DNA of 48,527 nucleotides from Acidobacteriota bacterium (lineage in GTDB: Bacteria > Acidobacteriota > Terriglobia > Terriglobales > Acidobacteriaceae): NCBI GenBank assembly GCA_021818105.1, contig JAKAFB010000007.1:1-48527 (forward strand), in the 5' to 3' direction. The translations under genes were made by a program, and so were the position numbers. The notes beneath the pieces are model-generated. The model ran no database searches. It had not been told where the DNA came from and worked only from the letters and a program-made list of their open reading frames with translations. Below, piece by piece: positions 7,854 through 15,345 of the stretch; position 1 is the stretch's first letter; each line of letters starts with the position of its first letter.

Positions 7854-8888
7854 ATGCCTGAGCTTTTGCCGCTTGATCCGATTCGATTTACCCGTGAGCT
7901 GGTTGAGATTGAGTCCACCACATACCACGAAGGCGCGATGGGGGATTTTCTAGCTGATGTTCTTGCGCGGCGCGGCTGGGCGGTGGAGAAGACGCCTGTG
8001 CCGCAGCCACCGGATAGCGTGGCTGATGGCGCACGCTGGAACGTGTATGCGGGTATTGCGGGGAAGACGCCAGACTTGGTGTTTTCCACGCACATGGACA
8101 CAGTACCGCCGTATATCCCGTTCAGTGAGGACGATAAGTTTCTCTATGGACGCGGGGTGTGCGATGCGAAGGGCATACTGGCCGCGCAGGCGGCTGCTGC
8201 GGAGACGCTGCGGGCCAAGGGCTTTTCCGTTGGGATGCTGTTTGTGAGCGGCGAGGAGCGCGACTCGGCGGGGGCGAAAGTGGCCAATGACGCAGCGAAG
8301 GGAAGCCGGTTCCTGATAAATGGCGAGCCGACGGACAACCGGCTTGCGCTGGCCTCAAAGGGAGCGCTGCGGGCGGTATTGCGAACGAAGGGCAAGATGG
8401 CGCACTCGGCGTATCCGGAGTTAGGCGAGAGCGCGGTGCACAAGCTGGTGGAGGCGCTGGGGAAGGTGCTGGCGCTGGAGTTGCCGGTGACGGAGGACGT
8501 GGGGCCGAGCACGCTGAACATCGGGCAGATTCAGGGCGGGTATGCGCCGAACGTGATTGCGGACAAGGCCGAGGCACAGGTTCTGGTGCGGCTGGTGGGT
8601 GACTCTGCGCCGGTGCGCAAGGCTCTTCTGGAGGCGACGGCGGGGCTAGCGGAGGTGGACTTCACGCTGGATATTCCGTTTGTGCGGCTGCGCAATGTGG
8701 AGGGGCTGCCGACGATGATTGCGAAGTTCACGACGGATATTCCGCAACTGAGCAATTGGGGCGAGCCGCTGCTGCTGGGGCCGGGGTCGATTCACGTGGC
8801 GCACACGCCGCATGAACGGCTGGCGAAGAAAGAACTGCTGGAAGCCGTGGAGTTGTATGTGCAGGTGGCACGGCGGCTGCTGAGCTGA
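7854..8888 (+). CDS. M20-family metallopeptidase (ArgE/DapE-like deacylase)
   Basis: Taking the ATG at 7854 gives 344 residues. An earlier in-frame start at 7779 would add 25 residues without family similarity. M20 metal ligands are visible: STHMDT (His80, Asp82), RGVCDAKG (Asp104 bridging) and SGEERDS (Glu134/Glu135, general base and ligand), with a C-terminal TPHERL supplying the last His. The Lys/His-rich dimerisation lid (KMAHSAYPELGESAVHKL) is present. The family hydrolyses N-acyl amino acids or dipeptides using two zinc ions. It could be an N-acetylornithine/LysK-like deacetylase; no arginine or lysine genes are nearby to decide. Confidence 0.88.
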   Translation: MPELLPLDPIRFTRELVEIESTTYHEGAMGDFLADVLARRGWAVEKTPVPQPPDSVADGARWNVYAGIAGKTPDLVFSTHMDTVPPYIPFSEDDKFLYGRGVCDAKGILAAQAAAAETLRAKGFSVGMLFVSGEERDSAGAKVANDAAKGSRFLINGEPTDNRLALASKGALRAVLRTKGKMAHSAYPELGESAVHKLVEALGKVLALELPVTEDVGPSTLNIGQIQGGYAPNVIADKAEAQVLVRLVGDSAPVRKALLEATAGLAEVDFTLDIPFVRLRNVEGLPTMIAKFTTDIPQLSNWGEPLLLGPGSIHVAHTPHERLAKKELLEAVELYVQVARRLLS

Positions 8889-8948
8889 GGAGTCCGACGA
8901 TTGGCTGGGCAGAGAGATACGCATACGAAGAGCAGAGGAGATGGTTGA

Positions 8949-9503
8949 ATGAGCGCATCAATTTATGAGATTCCGGTTCGCAAGATTACGGGCGAGGAGA
9001 CGACGCTGGGCGAACACAGGGGCAAGGTGGTGCTGGTGGTGAACGTGGCGTCGAAGTGCGGACTGACGCCGCAGTATGAGGGGCTGGAGAAGTTGTACGA
9101 GACGTATCGCGACAAAGGGCTGGTGCTTGCGGGCTTTCCGTCGAACGACTTTGCGGGGCAGGAGCCGGGGACAAACGAGGAAATCCAGGCATTCTGCACC
9201 GGAAAGTTCGGGGTGAAGTTTCCGCTGTATGACAAGATTCCGGTGGTGGGCTCGGGGAAGCATCCGCTGTACGCGGCGCTGATTGCGGCGCAGCCGGAGG
9301 CGGTGAGCGTGACGGGCGTTTCGTTTGCCGATGATTTGCGGAAGTATGGGATTGTGCCGAATGAGGCCCCGGAGATCCTGTGGAACTTTGAGAAGTTTCT
9401 GGTGAGCCGCTCGGGACAGGTGGTGAAGCGTTTTGCGCCGGATACGACGCCGGATGCGAAGGAGTTTGTAGCTGTGATTGAGGCGGAGCTGACGTGCGTG
9501 TAA
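8949..9503 (+). CDS. Glutathione peroxidase (Cys type)
   Basis: This 184-residue thioredoxin-fold peroxidase reduces peroxides with thiol donors. Motif 1 is NVASKCGLTPQY with peroxidatic Cys37 in place of selenocysteine. Motif 2 is GFPSNDFAGQEPGTNEEI, which holds the Gln of the catalytic tetrad, and motif 3 is ILWNFEKFLV with the Trp and Asn. The length matches bacterial BsaA/BtuE-type enzymes, which usually depend on thioredoxin rather than glutathione. ATG at 8949 follows GGAGATGGTTGA, placing GGAG 7 bases upstream. It sits between the M20 peptidase and the DUF255 protein in a plus-strand run. Confidence 0.95.
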   Translation: MSASIYEIPVRKITGEETTLGEHRGKVVLVVNVASKCGLTPQYEGLEKLYETYRDKGLVLAGFPSNDFAGQEPGTNEEIQAFCTGKFGVKFPLYDKIPVVGSGKHPLYAALIAAQPEAVSVTGVSFADDLRKYGIVPNEAPEILWNFEKFLVSRSGQVVKRFAPDTTPDAKEFVAVIEAELTCV

Positions 9504-9577
9504 TCCATTGCGCATGATGCAACAAGGTCGGCCTGATACGCTGGCCGCAACGGGTGCGGCCGATGTATGCTCAGCCC

Positions 9578-11734
9578 ATGTCTTCCGATTCTTCTTTCCC
9601 CCCTGGACACACCAACCGACTGGAACATGCGGCATCGTCTTATCTGCGCTCGGCGCGGCATCAACCGGTGCAATGGAACGTGTGGGGCGAGGCGGCCTTT
9701 GCTCGCGCGGAGGCCGAGGACAAGCCGATTCTGCTGGACATTGGTGCGGTGTGGTGCCACTGGTGCCATGTAATGGACCGCGAGTCGTATGAAGACGCGG
9801 AGATAGCGCGGATTATCAATGAGAACTTCGTGGCGGTGAAGGTGGATCGCGATGAGCGTCCCGACGTGGACGCGCGCTACCAGGCGGCAGTGTCGGCGAT
9901 CAGCGGGCAGGGAGGCTGGCCGCTGACAGCGTTTTTGACGCCGGATGGGCGGCCGTATTTTGGCGGGACGTATTTCCCGCGCGATGACCGCTACGGGCGG
10001 CCGGGCTTTGGGCGCGTACTGCTAACGATGGCGCAGGTGTGGCGCGAGCAGCGCGAAGAAGCGCTGGAGTCAGCGGCGAGCGTAATGAGCGCAATAGAGC
10101 ACAATGAGAGCTTTAGCGGACGGGGGGGAGAGCTGACGCATGCGCTGGTGGAGAAGATTGCAGAGTCGGCGCTGAAGCAGTTTGATCCGCGCAATGGCGG
10201 ATTTGGATCGCAGCCGAAGTTTCCGCATCCGGCGTCTCTGGATTTGCTGCTGCAACTGGCGGTGCATCACGGGAACGCAAGGGCGCGCGAGGCATTTGAA
10301 GTGACGCTGGAAAAGATGGCGCGTGGTGGGGTCTACGACCAACTGGCCGGGGGGGTTCATCGCTACAGCGTGGACGAGCGCTGGGTGGTGCCACATTTTG
10401 AAAAGATGCTCTACGACAACACAGAGCTGCTGCGCAATTACGTGCACGGCTTCCAAAGCTTTGTTCGGGAGGACTCCAAGCAGACGGCACAGGAGATTGT
10501 GGCGTGGTTGGATGCGGTGATGACGGACCGCGAGCGGGGCGGGTTCTATGCGTCGCAGGATGCTGACATCAACTTGCACGACGACGGGGACTACTTTACG
10601 TGGACGCTGGACGAGGCGCGCGCTGTGCTCAATGCGGAAGAGCTGAACATCGCAAGTGTTTACTGGGATATTGGCGAGCTAGGCGACATGCACCACAACG
10701 CGGCGAAGAACGTGTTGTACCGCAAGTACACACTGGAAGAGCTTGCAGGGCAGAGCGAGGTGGCGGCGGGAAGAAGTGTGGAGGAGCTGCGCAGGCTAAT
10801 AGCGTCAGCGAAGCGCGAGTTGCTGGCGGCACGCAGGAAGAGGCCGACGCCGTTCATTGACCACACGCTGTACACGGGTTGGAATGCGATGGCGGTGACG
10901 GCATATCTGGAAACGGCGCGTGTGCTGCGCATGGAAAGTACGCGCGGGTTTGCGCGGAAGACGCTGGACCGGCTGCTGAATGAGGCATGGGACGGTGAAG
11001 AAGAGCTGCGCCATGTGATTGCGTATCACGATGGGTTGGCGTCACTGGAAAAGGTGGCGGGAACACTGGATGACTATGCGTTTACGGTACATGCGTGCAT
11101 AGATGCATGGTTTGCGAGCGGGGAGATGCACTACTACCAGGCGGCGGTGAAGCTGGCGGATGGGATGGTTGCGCGCTTCTATGACCGCACAGCTGGGGCG
11201 TTCTTTGACATCAAGCATACGACAAATGGCAATGCGCCACTTGGCGTGCTGAGTGCGCGGCGGAAGCCGCTGCAGGATGCGCCGACACCGGCGGGAAATC
11301 CGACAGCGGCAGCGGCGCTGCTGCGCCTGGAGGGGCTGAGCGGCCGCAGGGAGTATCGCGAGATTGCAGAGGACACACTGGAATCGTTTGCGGGTGTTGT
11401 GGAGCATTTTGGGTTGTACGTAGGCAGCTATGGGCTGGCGCTGGAGCGGCTGCTGATGGACCCGGTGCAGGTGATGATTGTGGGTGATGCTCTGGAGGCA
11501 GACCGGCTGGAAGCCACGGCGATGGCCGGCTTTGGGGTGCAGAAGGCGGTGATGCGCTTTGCGCCCAGCCAGCTTGTGGCGGGGCAACTGCCCGAGATGG
11601 TGGAGGAGACGCTGCTGCATGTGCCTGCGCCTGAAGGCGCGAAGGCCTGGGCGACGGTGTGCCGCCGCCGCGCATGCATGCCGCCGGTGACGAGCGCGGA
11701 GGCTCTGCAGGAGGCGCTGGCGGAAAGGGCCTGA
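9578..11734 (+). CDS. Thioredoxin-domain protein, DUF255/YyaL (SSP411-like)
   Basis: This protein of about 718 residues has an N-terminal DUF255 thioredoxin-like domain with VWCHWCHVMDRESYED (CxxC at residues 60-63). Family blocks follow: FVAVKVDRDERPDVD, GQGGWPLTAFLTPDGRPYFGGTYFP and GGVHRYSVDERWVVPHFEKMLYDN. The rest resembles an (alpha/alpha)6-barrel like N-acylglucosamine 2-epimerases (FIDHTLYTGWNAMAV). Members are conserved from bacteria to human SPATA20; a redox or thiol role is suspected but not proven. ATG at 9578 and upstream in-frame ATGs at 9554 and 9563 are all possible. It converges with the MscS gene, leaving only 2 bases between stops. Confidence 0.92.
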   Translation: MSSDSSFPPGHTNRLEHAASSYLRSARHQPVQWNVWGEAAFARAEAEDKPILLDIGAVWCHWCHVMDRESYEDAEIARIINENFVAVKVDRDERPDVDARYQAAVSAISGQGGWPLTAFLTPDGRPYFGGTYFPRDDRYGRPGFGRVLLTMAQVWREQREEALESAASVMSAIEHNESFSGRGGELTHALVEKIAESALKQFDPRNGGFGSQPKFPHPASLDLLLQLAVHHGNARAREAFEVTLEKMARGGVYDQLAGGVHRYSVDERWVVPHFEKMLYDNTELLRNYVHGFQSFVREDSKQTAQEIVAWLDAVMTDRERGGFYASQDADINLHDDGDYFTWTLDEARAVLNAEELNIASVYWDIGELGDMHHNAAKNVLYRKYTLEELAGQSEVAAGRSVEELRRLIASAKRELLAARRKRPTPFIDHTLYTGWNAMAVTAYLETARVLRMESTRGFARKTLDRLLNEAWDGEEELRHVIAYHDGLASLEKVAGTLDDYAFTVHACIDAWFASGEMHYYQAAVKLADGMVARFYDRTAGAFFDIKHTTNGNAPLGVLSARRKPLQDAPTPAGNPTAAAALLRLEGLSGRREYREIAEDTLESFAGVVEHFGLYVGSYGLALERLLMDPVQVMIVGDALEADRLEATAMAGFGVQKAVMRFAPSQLVAGQLPEMVEETLLHVPAPEGAKAWATVCRRRACMPPVTSAEALQEALAERA

Positions 11735-11736
11735 CG

Positions 11737-12738
11737 CTACTCGCTGGTGAAGGGATTCTGCGGCTGCGATGGAGGCGAGGTGGGGTCGCGCTGCGTTTCG
11801 ATTGTGAGGCTGTTGCGCCTGCGGATGCCGGTAGCGGTGTCCACTACCCAGTTGAAGACACGGTAGGGATCGCCGGGGAGCAGCTTGTGTTCTTCGAGGG
11901 CGAGGCGTACGCGGCGGCGGAACTCGCGCATAGGGGCATACTGTTTTGTGGCGCGCGTCTTGAACACAACGGGGAAGATCAGCTCAGATCCTTTGACGGC
12001 ATCGACGCCGAGGATTTTCGGATCCTCGATGAAGAGATCGCGGAACTCTTCGCTGTTGCGGATGTCCATGGCGATGCCTTTGAGCAGGGCGAGGACGATG
12101 TCGGGATTTGCGGAATAGTCGACGCTGACGTTGATGGTGGCGACGGAGTAGTCGATGCTTAGGTTGGCGACGGTGGAGATTTGTGAGTTGGGGATGACGT
12201 AGAGGGTGCCGTCAAAGTCACGGACGGTGGTTTTGCGGAGGGTCATGGCTTCAACGACGCCGGAGACGGCTGCAAGGCGAACGGTGTCGCCGACGTTGAA
12301 CTGGTCTTCAATGAGGATGAGGATGCCATTGAGCATGTCGCGGACGATGTTTTGCGCGGCAAGGCCGATGGCGACACCCGCAATGCCGGCTGAGGCGAGA
12401 AGCGGGGCGAGGTCAACGCCGACGGCGGCGAGGAACTGCATGCCGGCAATAGTGGCAATGATGGCGATGCCTGTGGTGCGGATGACTCCGGCAAGGGTCT
12501 TAACCTGGGCCACGCGGGGCTGTCCTGCGGCGTGCTGCTCGGCAACGCGAATCATGCGTGCCGTGATGGCGCGGAGCAAGCGACTGAGAATCAAGGCGAT
12601 AATCGCCACCATGAGGAGATGAGGCAGCTTGACGTGGAGGAACTCCTGGGTGTCGTCAACCCACTCGTCAAGGACTTTGCCCATGAACCTGCCCTGGGCA
12701 AACCAGCCAGCTTGAATGGAGAGCAAAAAAGGGTGCAT
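11737..12738 (-). CDS. MscS-family small-conductance mechanosensitive channel
   Basis: The 333-residue protein has transmembrane helices near residues 38-58 and 85-108 and the pore helix block GIAGVAIGLAAQNIVRDMLN. Next comes the beta-domain signature IEDQFNVGDTV and the VVEAMTLRKTTVRDFDG / VIPNSQI segment typical of MscS. The C-terminal alpha/beta vestibule ends in a Pro-rich tail. Channels of this family open on membrane tension during hypo-osmotic shock. The start at 12738 has AGGAG 6 bases upstream. It converges on the DUF255 gene and diverges from a pair of small secreted proteins. Confidence 0.93.
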   Translation of the reverse strand: MHPFLLSIQAGWFAQGRFMGKVLDEWVDDTQEFLHVKLPHLLMVAIIALILSRLLRAITARMIRVAEQHAAGQPRVAQVKTLAGVIRTTGIAIIATIAGMQFLAAVGVDLAPLLASAGIAGVAIGLAAQNIVRDMLNGILILIEDQFNVGDTVRLAAVSGVVEAMTLRKTTVRDFDGTLYVIPNSQISTVANLSIDYSVATINVSVDYSANPDIVLALLKGIAMDIRNSEEFRDLFIEDPKILGVDAVKGSELIFPVVFKTRATKQYAPMREFRRRVRLALEEHKLLPGDPYRVFNWVVDTATGIRRRNSLTIETQRDPTSPPSQPQNPFTSE

Positions 12739-12855
12739 CCCAAACTCCTGTTTCTAGACTAGACTGTCCGCATGCGGAGCCGGGCCCGCGCCTAAAGGGA
12801 CCGGCGTATGTACAGAGCGATTCCTGGCGTGGAACGGGACCGACAGGAGGCTTCA

Positions 12856-13305
12856 ATGCATTCAGACTCCGGGAACATTCGAGTGGGTACGCGCGATAGC
12901 AACCTGTTGCGTGCTGGGCGCATGCGGCATGGTTGGTGGTGGCAACCAGTTGGGGTGGTTGCGGTGGTGATGATTGCAGCTGTGCTACCGCAGAGTCAGC
13001 AACCGATCCAGCGACAGCTACCTGATATTGGTAGCCCATACAGCACAGCGGATCCGAGCCAGATGGGCCGCGCAGATGACTCGCTGATTCCAAAGGTGCA
13101 GCCCATGAAGCAGAAGACGATGAATTCGCTGAATGAGGCGCGCAGGAAAGAGTTGGCGGCGGATAGCGCAAAGATTCTGGAACTGGCCGAGGAACTGAAG
13201 GCCGACATGGACAGGACGAGCAAAGACATGTTGTCGCTCACGGTGATTCGCAAGGCGGATCAGATTGAAAAGCTGGCCCATAACGTGAAGGAAAAGATGA
13301 AGTAA
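12856..13305 (+). CDS. Small exported alpha-helical protein (paralogue 1)
   Basis: With the ATG at 12856, preceded by a perfect AGGAGG at 5 bases, the product is 149 residues. A hydrophobic segment (WWWQPVGVVAVVMIAAVLP) is a signal anchor or signal peptide. A charged helical region follows (RRKELAADSAKILELAEELK, then DMDRTSKDMLSLTVIRKADQ), ending IEKLAHNVKEKMK. The helical part aligns with that of the next gene, so the two are paralogues. Such small envelope proteins are common in Acidobacteriota and have no assigned role that I can name. The earlier in-frame start at 12808 lacks a ribosome site. Confidence 0.7.
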   Translation: MHSDSGNIRVGTRDSNLLRAGRMRHGWWWQPVGVVAVVMIAAVLPQSQQPIQRQLPDIGSPYSTADPSQMGRADDSLIPKVQPMKQKTMNSLNEARRKELAADSAKILELAEELKADMDRTSKDMLSLTVIRKADQIEKLAHNVKEKMK

Positions 13306-13401
13306 GGCCTGGTGGAAGCCATGCGGATGGCGCTGTGTGCGAGCCGCAATGCGCGTGGAGCGAGAAAGACGCGAGCCAGCGATATGCCGAAGGAGGTCGA
13401 G

Positions 13402-13842
13402 ATGTTCTGGTGGAAAGGTGCCTGGAAGGAGCGTGGGGGGACGCAATGGGTCACTGACCTGGGGTGCAACTGCGTGGTTGTGATGCTGCTTGCGTTGGCA
13501 GCGTTGGCAACTCCGGCAGCTAGCCAAGAGAGCCCACCGCCGCGGCCGCCGCGGCCTGTGCTTTCACCCGTGGCAAATCGTCCTCCTGACGCGAATGAAG
13601 TGATGCTGATGCAGGAAAAGGCCCAGAAGAAGCAGAACTTTGAACTCGCGAATGCAGAGCGCAAGAAGCAGCTGGACAAGGAGAGTGCGAATCTGCTGAT
13701 CCTGGCTCGGGATCTGAATGCAAATCTGCTGAAATTGGGGAACCAGCCCTTGACACCCCGGATGGCGCGCGAAGCGGAGGTGATTGAGCTGCTGGCGCGT
13801 GATGTACAAACCAAGATGAAGCTGACGGTGGGCACCAATTAA
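13402..13842 (+). CDS. Small exported alpha-helical protein (paralogue 2)
   Basis: The start at 13402 is chosen because AAGGAGG lies 5 bases upstream, giving 146 residues. A hydrophobic segment (CVVVMLLALAALATPAAS) reads as a signal peptide with cleavage near SQES. A Pro-rich spacer (PPPRPPRPVLSPV) and a helical charged domain follow (AERKKQLDKESANLLILARD, then IELLARDVQTKMK). The helical domain matches the preceding gene (SA-xx-L-xx-LA pattern; IE-xLA-x2-V-x2-KMK ending). The two genes are 96 bases apart and probably share a transcript ending at the hairpin just downstream. Function unknown. Confidence 0.7.
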   Translation: MFWWKGAWKERGGTQWVTDLGCNCVVVMLLALAALATPAASQESPPPRPPRPVLSPVANRPPDANEVMLMQEKAQKKQNFELANAERKKQLDKESANLLILARDLNANLLKLGNQPLTPRMAREAEVIELLARDVQTKMKLTVGTN

Positions 13843-13857
13843 AAAGAGGACAAGGAT

Positions 13858-13888
13858 GTCCGGGCGCGGAGTATTTCTACGCCCGGAC
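13858..13888. terminator. Bidirectional hairpin between convergent genes
   Basis: GTCCGGGCG (13858-13866) pairs perfectly with CGCCCGGAC (13880-13888) across a 13-base loop. It sits between the stop of the small-protein pair on the plus strand and the amidohydrolase stop on the minus strand, so it can end both transcripts. AAAAAG on the left serves as a T-tract for the minus strand at a distance of about 10 bases. Confidence 0.6.
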
Positions 13889-13908
13889 TATGCTATGCGA
13901 ACCATCAG

Positions 13909-15240
13909 CTACTGGATGTGGATGACCGGGTTGCGGTCAGGGTGCGCGGGATCCTTGATGATGCGGCCACCCTGCATGACAAAGGCGACGTGCTCCATGA
14001 CGGTGATGTCGGAGAGTGGATCGCCTTTGACAGCGATGACGTCTGCATAGCGGCCGGGCTCGAGGGTACCGACGTCGTTGTCCTTGCCGAGCATGGTTGC
14101 GGCGTTGATGGTGGCCGCCTGCAAGGCGCCGATGTTGGAAAGGCCGCCACGGACGAGCGCGCCGAACTCTTTGGACGAGGCCTCGTCCACGTCATCGTCG
14201 TCAGTGCCATAGACAATGCGGATGTGATGTGCGAGGGCGAGCTTGAAGGCGGGGCCCTGCGCGGCGATGATCTCCTTGCCCTTGGCGAAGGAGGCGGGAT
14301 CGCGGCCCTTGCTGAGGCCGGTTTCCATGTCGTGCTGGAAGCAGTAGAGCGTGGGGACGAGCCAGGTGTGATGCTGCTCCATAAGCTCGGCGCCCTCCTC
14401 GTCCAGCATGGTGCCGTGTTCGATGGAGTCAACGCCTGCGCGGACGGCGGCCTTGATGCCGACGGCGCCTTCGGCGTGGGCCATGACTTTCTTACCGGCG
14501 CGGTGGGCGACGGCAACGGCTTCGGCCATCTGCGCTTCGCTGAGCTCCTGAACGTGGAAGTCGGAGACGGAGTCCATGACACCGCCGGTAGCCATGAGCT
14601 TGATCCAGTCGGCGCCATACTTGATGTCACGGCGGACGACGTGGTCGATGTCATCGACGGTGTCTGCGACGTTGCGGCCGCGGGGCAGTTCGAGGTCGGG
14701 CGAGAGCGGCGCGCCGTCTGCGTGGCCGCCAGCGACAGAGATGCAACTGCCCGCAGCGGTGATGCGCGGGCCGAGGATGACGCCACGCTGCTGGGCCTCG
14801 CGGAGAGCGAACTGCGGATAGTCAGCGGGACCCTCGCAGGCATCACGCACGGAGGTGAAGCCGTGGTCAAGCCAAATGCGCAGGTTATAGACGCCCCAGA
14901 TGGTTGATTGAGGGATGGAGGTGCGGAGCGCGTCAGCGAAGCTCTGCGAGGTTGGGTTGGAGAGTATGTGGCCGTGCGCGTCAATGAGGCCGGGGAGCAC
15001 GGTGTAGGTGGAGAGGTCGGTGACGGGGATGCCTGCGGGAGCGCTTTCCGCAATGGACTGAATGCGGTCGCCAGCGATGAGGATGTATGCGTGCGTGTGG
15101 ACCTGGCCGGTGCGCACGTCAATCATTCTGCCGGCGAGCACGGCCTGTGTGACGGCGGGCTGCGCGGGCTGCTGCGCGGGGGCGATGAGGATTGCGGCGA
15201 AAATGAGGGTGGCGAGTGAAACGAGGGAATGGCGCATCAT
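13909..15240 (-). CDS. Exported metal-dependent amidohydrolase
   Basis: The 443-residue product begins with a signal peptide (MMRHSLVSLATLIFAAILIA, then PAQQ). The amidohydrolase barrel shows metal ligands LIDAHGHI (His89, His91), a Lys in DWIKLMATGG, histidines in KVMAHAEG and SIEHGTM, and an Asp in IVYGTDDD. The C-terminal composite-domain strand reads GTLEPGRYADVIAVKGDPL. The closest families are imidazolonepropionase/Xaa-Pro dipeptidase-like periplasmic hydrolases (Met_dep_hydrolase_A type), so a peptide or cyclic amide substrate is likely. A GTG or ATG extension to 15297 would put 19 polar residues before the signal peptide and is rejected. It lies downstream of the M1 aminopeptidase, hinting at peptide use. 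Confidence 0.88.
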   Translation of the reverse strand: MMRHSLVSLATLIFAAILIAPAQQPAQPAVTQAVLAGRMIDVRTGQVHTHAYILIAGDRIQSIAESAPAGIPVTDLSTYTVLPGLIDAHGHILSNPTSQSFADALRTSIPQSTIWGVYNLRIWLDHGFTSVRDACEGPADYPQFALREAQQRGVILGPRITAAGSCISVAGGHADGAPLSPDLELPRGRNVADTVDDIDHVVRRDIKYGADWIKLMATGGVMDSVSDFHVQELSEAQMAEAVAVAHRAGKKVMAHAEGAVGIKAAVRAGVDSIEHGTMLDEEGAELMEQHHTWLVPTLYCFQHDMETGLSKGRDPASFAKGKEIIAAQGPAFKLALAHHIRIVYGTDDDDVDEASSKEFGALVRGGLSNIGALQAATINAATMLGKDNDVGTLEPGRYADVIAVKGDPLSDITVMEHVAFVMQGGRIIKDPAHPDRNPVIHIQ

Positions 15241-15294
15241 GTTGGGTTTGAAGGTAACACAACGGATGCGGGCGATTGCGGGAAATTGTGATTG

Positions 15295-15333
15295 CATCCT
15301 CCCCGGCGTGGAATGAGAACGCCGGGGAGGATG
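15295..15333 (-). terminator. Strong hairpin after the M1 aminopeptidase gene
   Basis: A perfect 15-bp inverted repeat, CATCCTCCCCGGCGT (15295-15309) against ACGCCGGGGAGGATG (15319-15333), has a 9-base loop. It begins 12 bases past the aminopeptidase stop on the minus strand. No clear U-tract follows, but the stem is very stable and separates the peptidase from the amidohydrolase transcript. Confidence 0.65.
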
Positions 15334-15345
15334 GGAAGGCTACGG

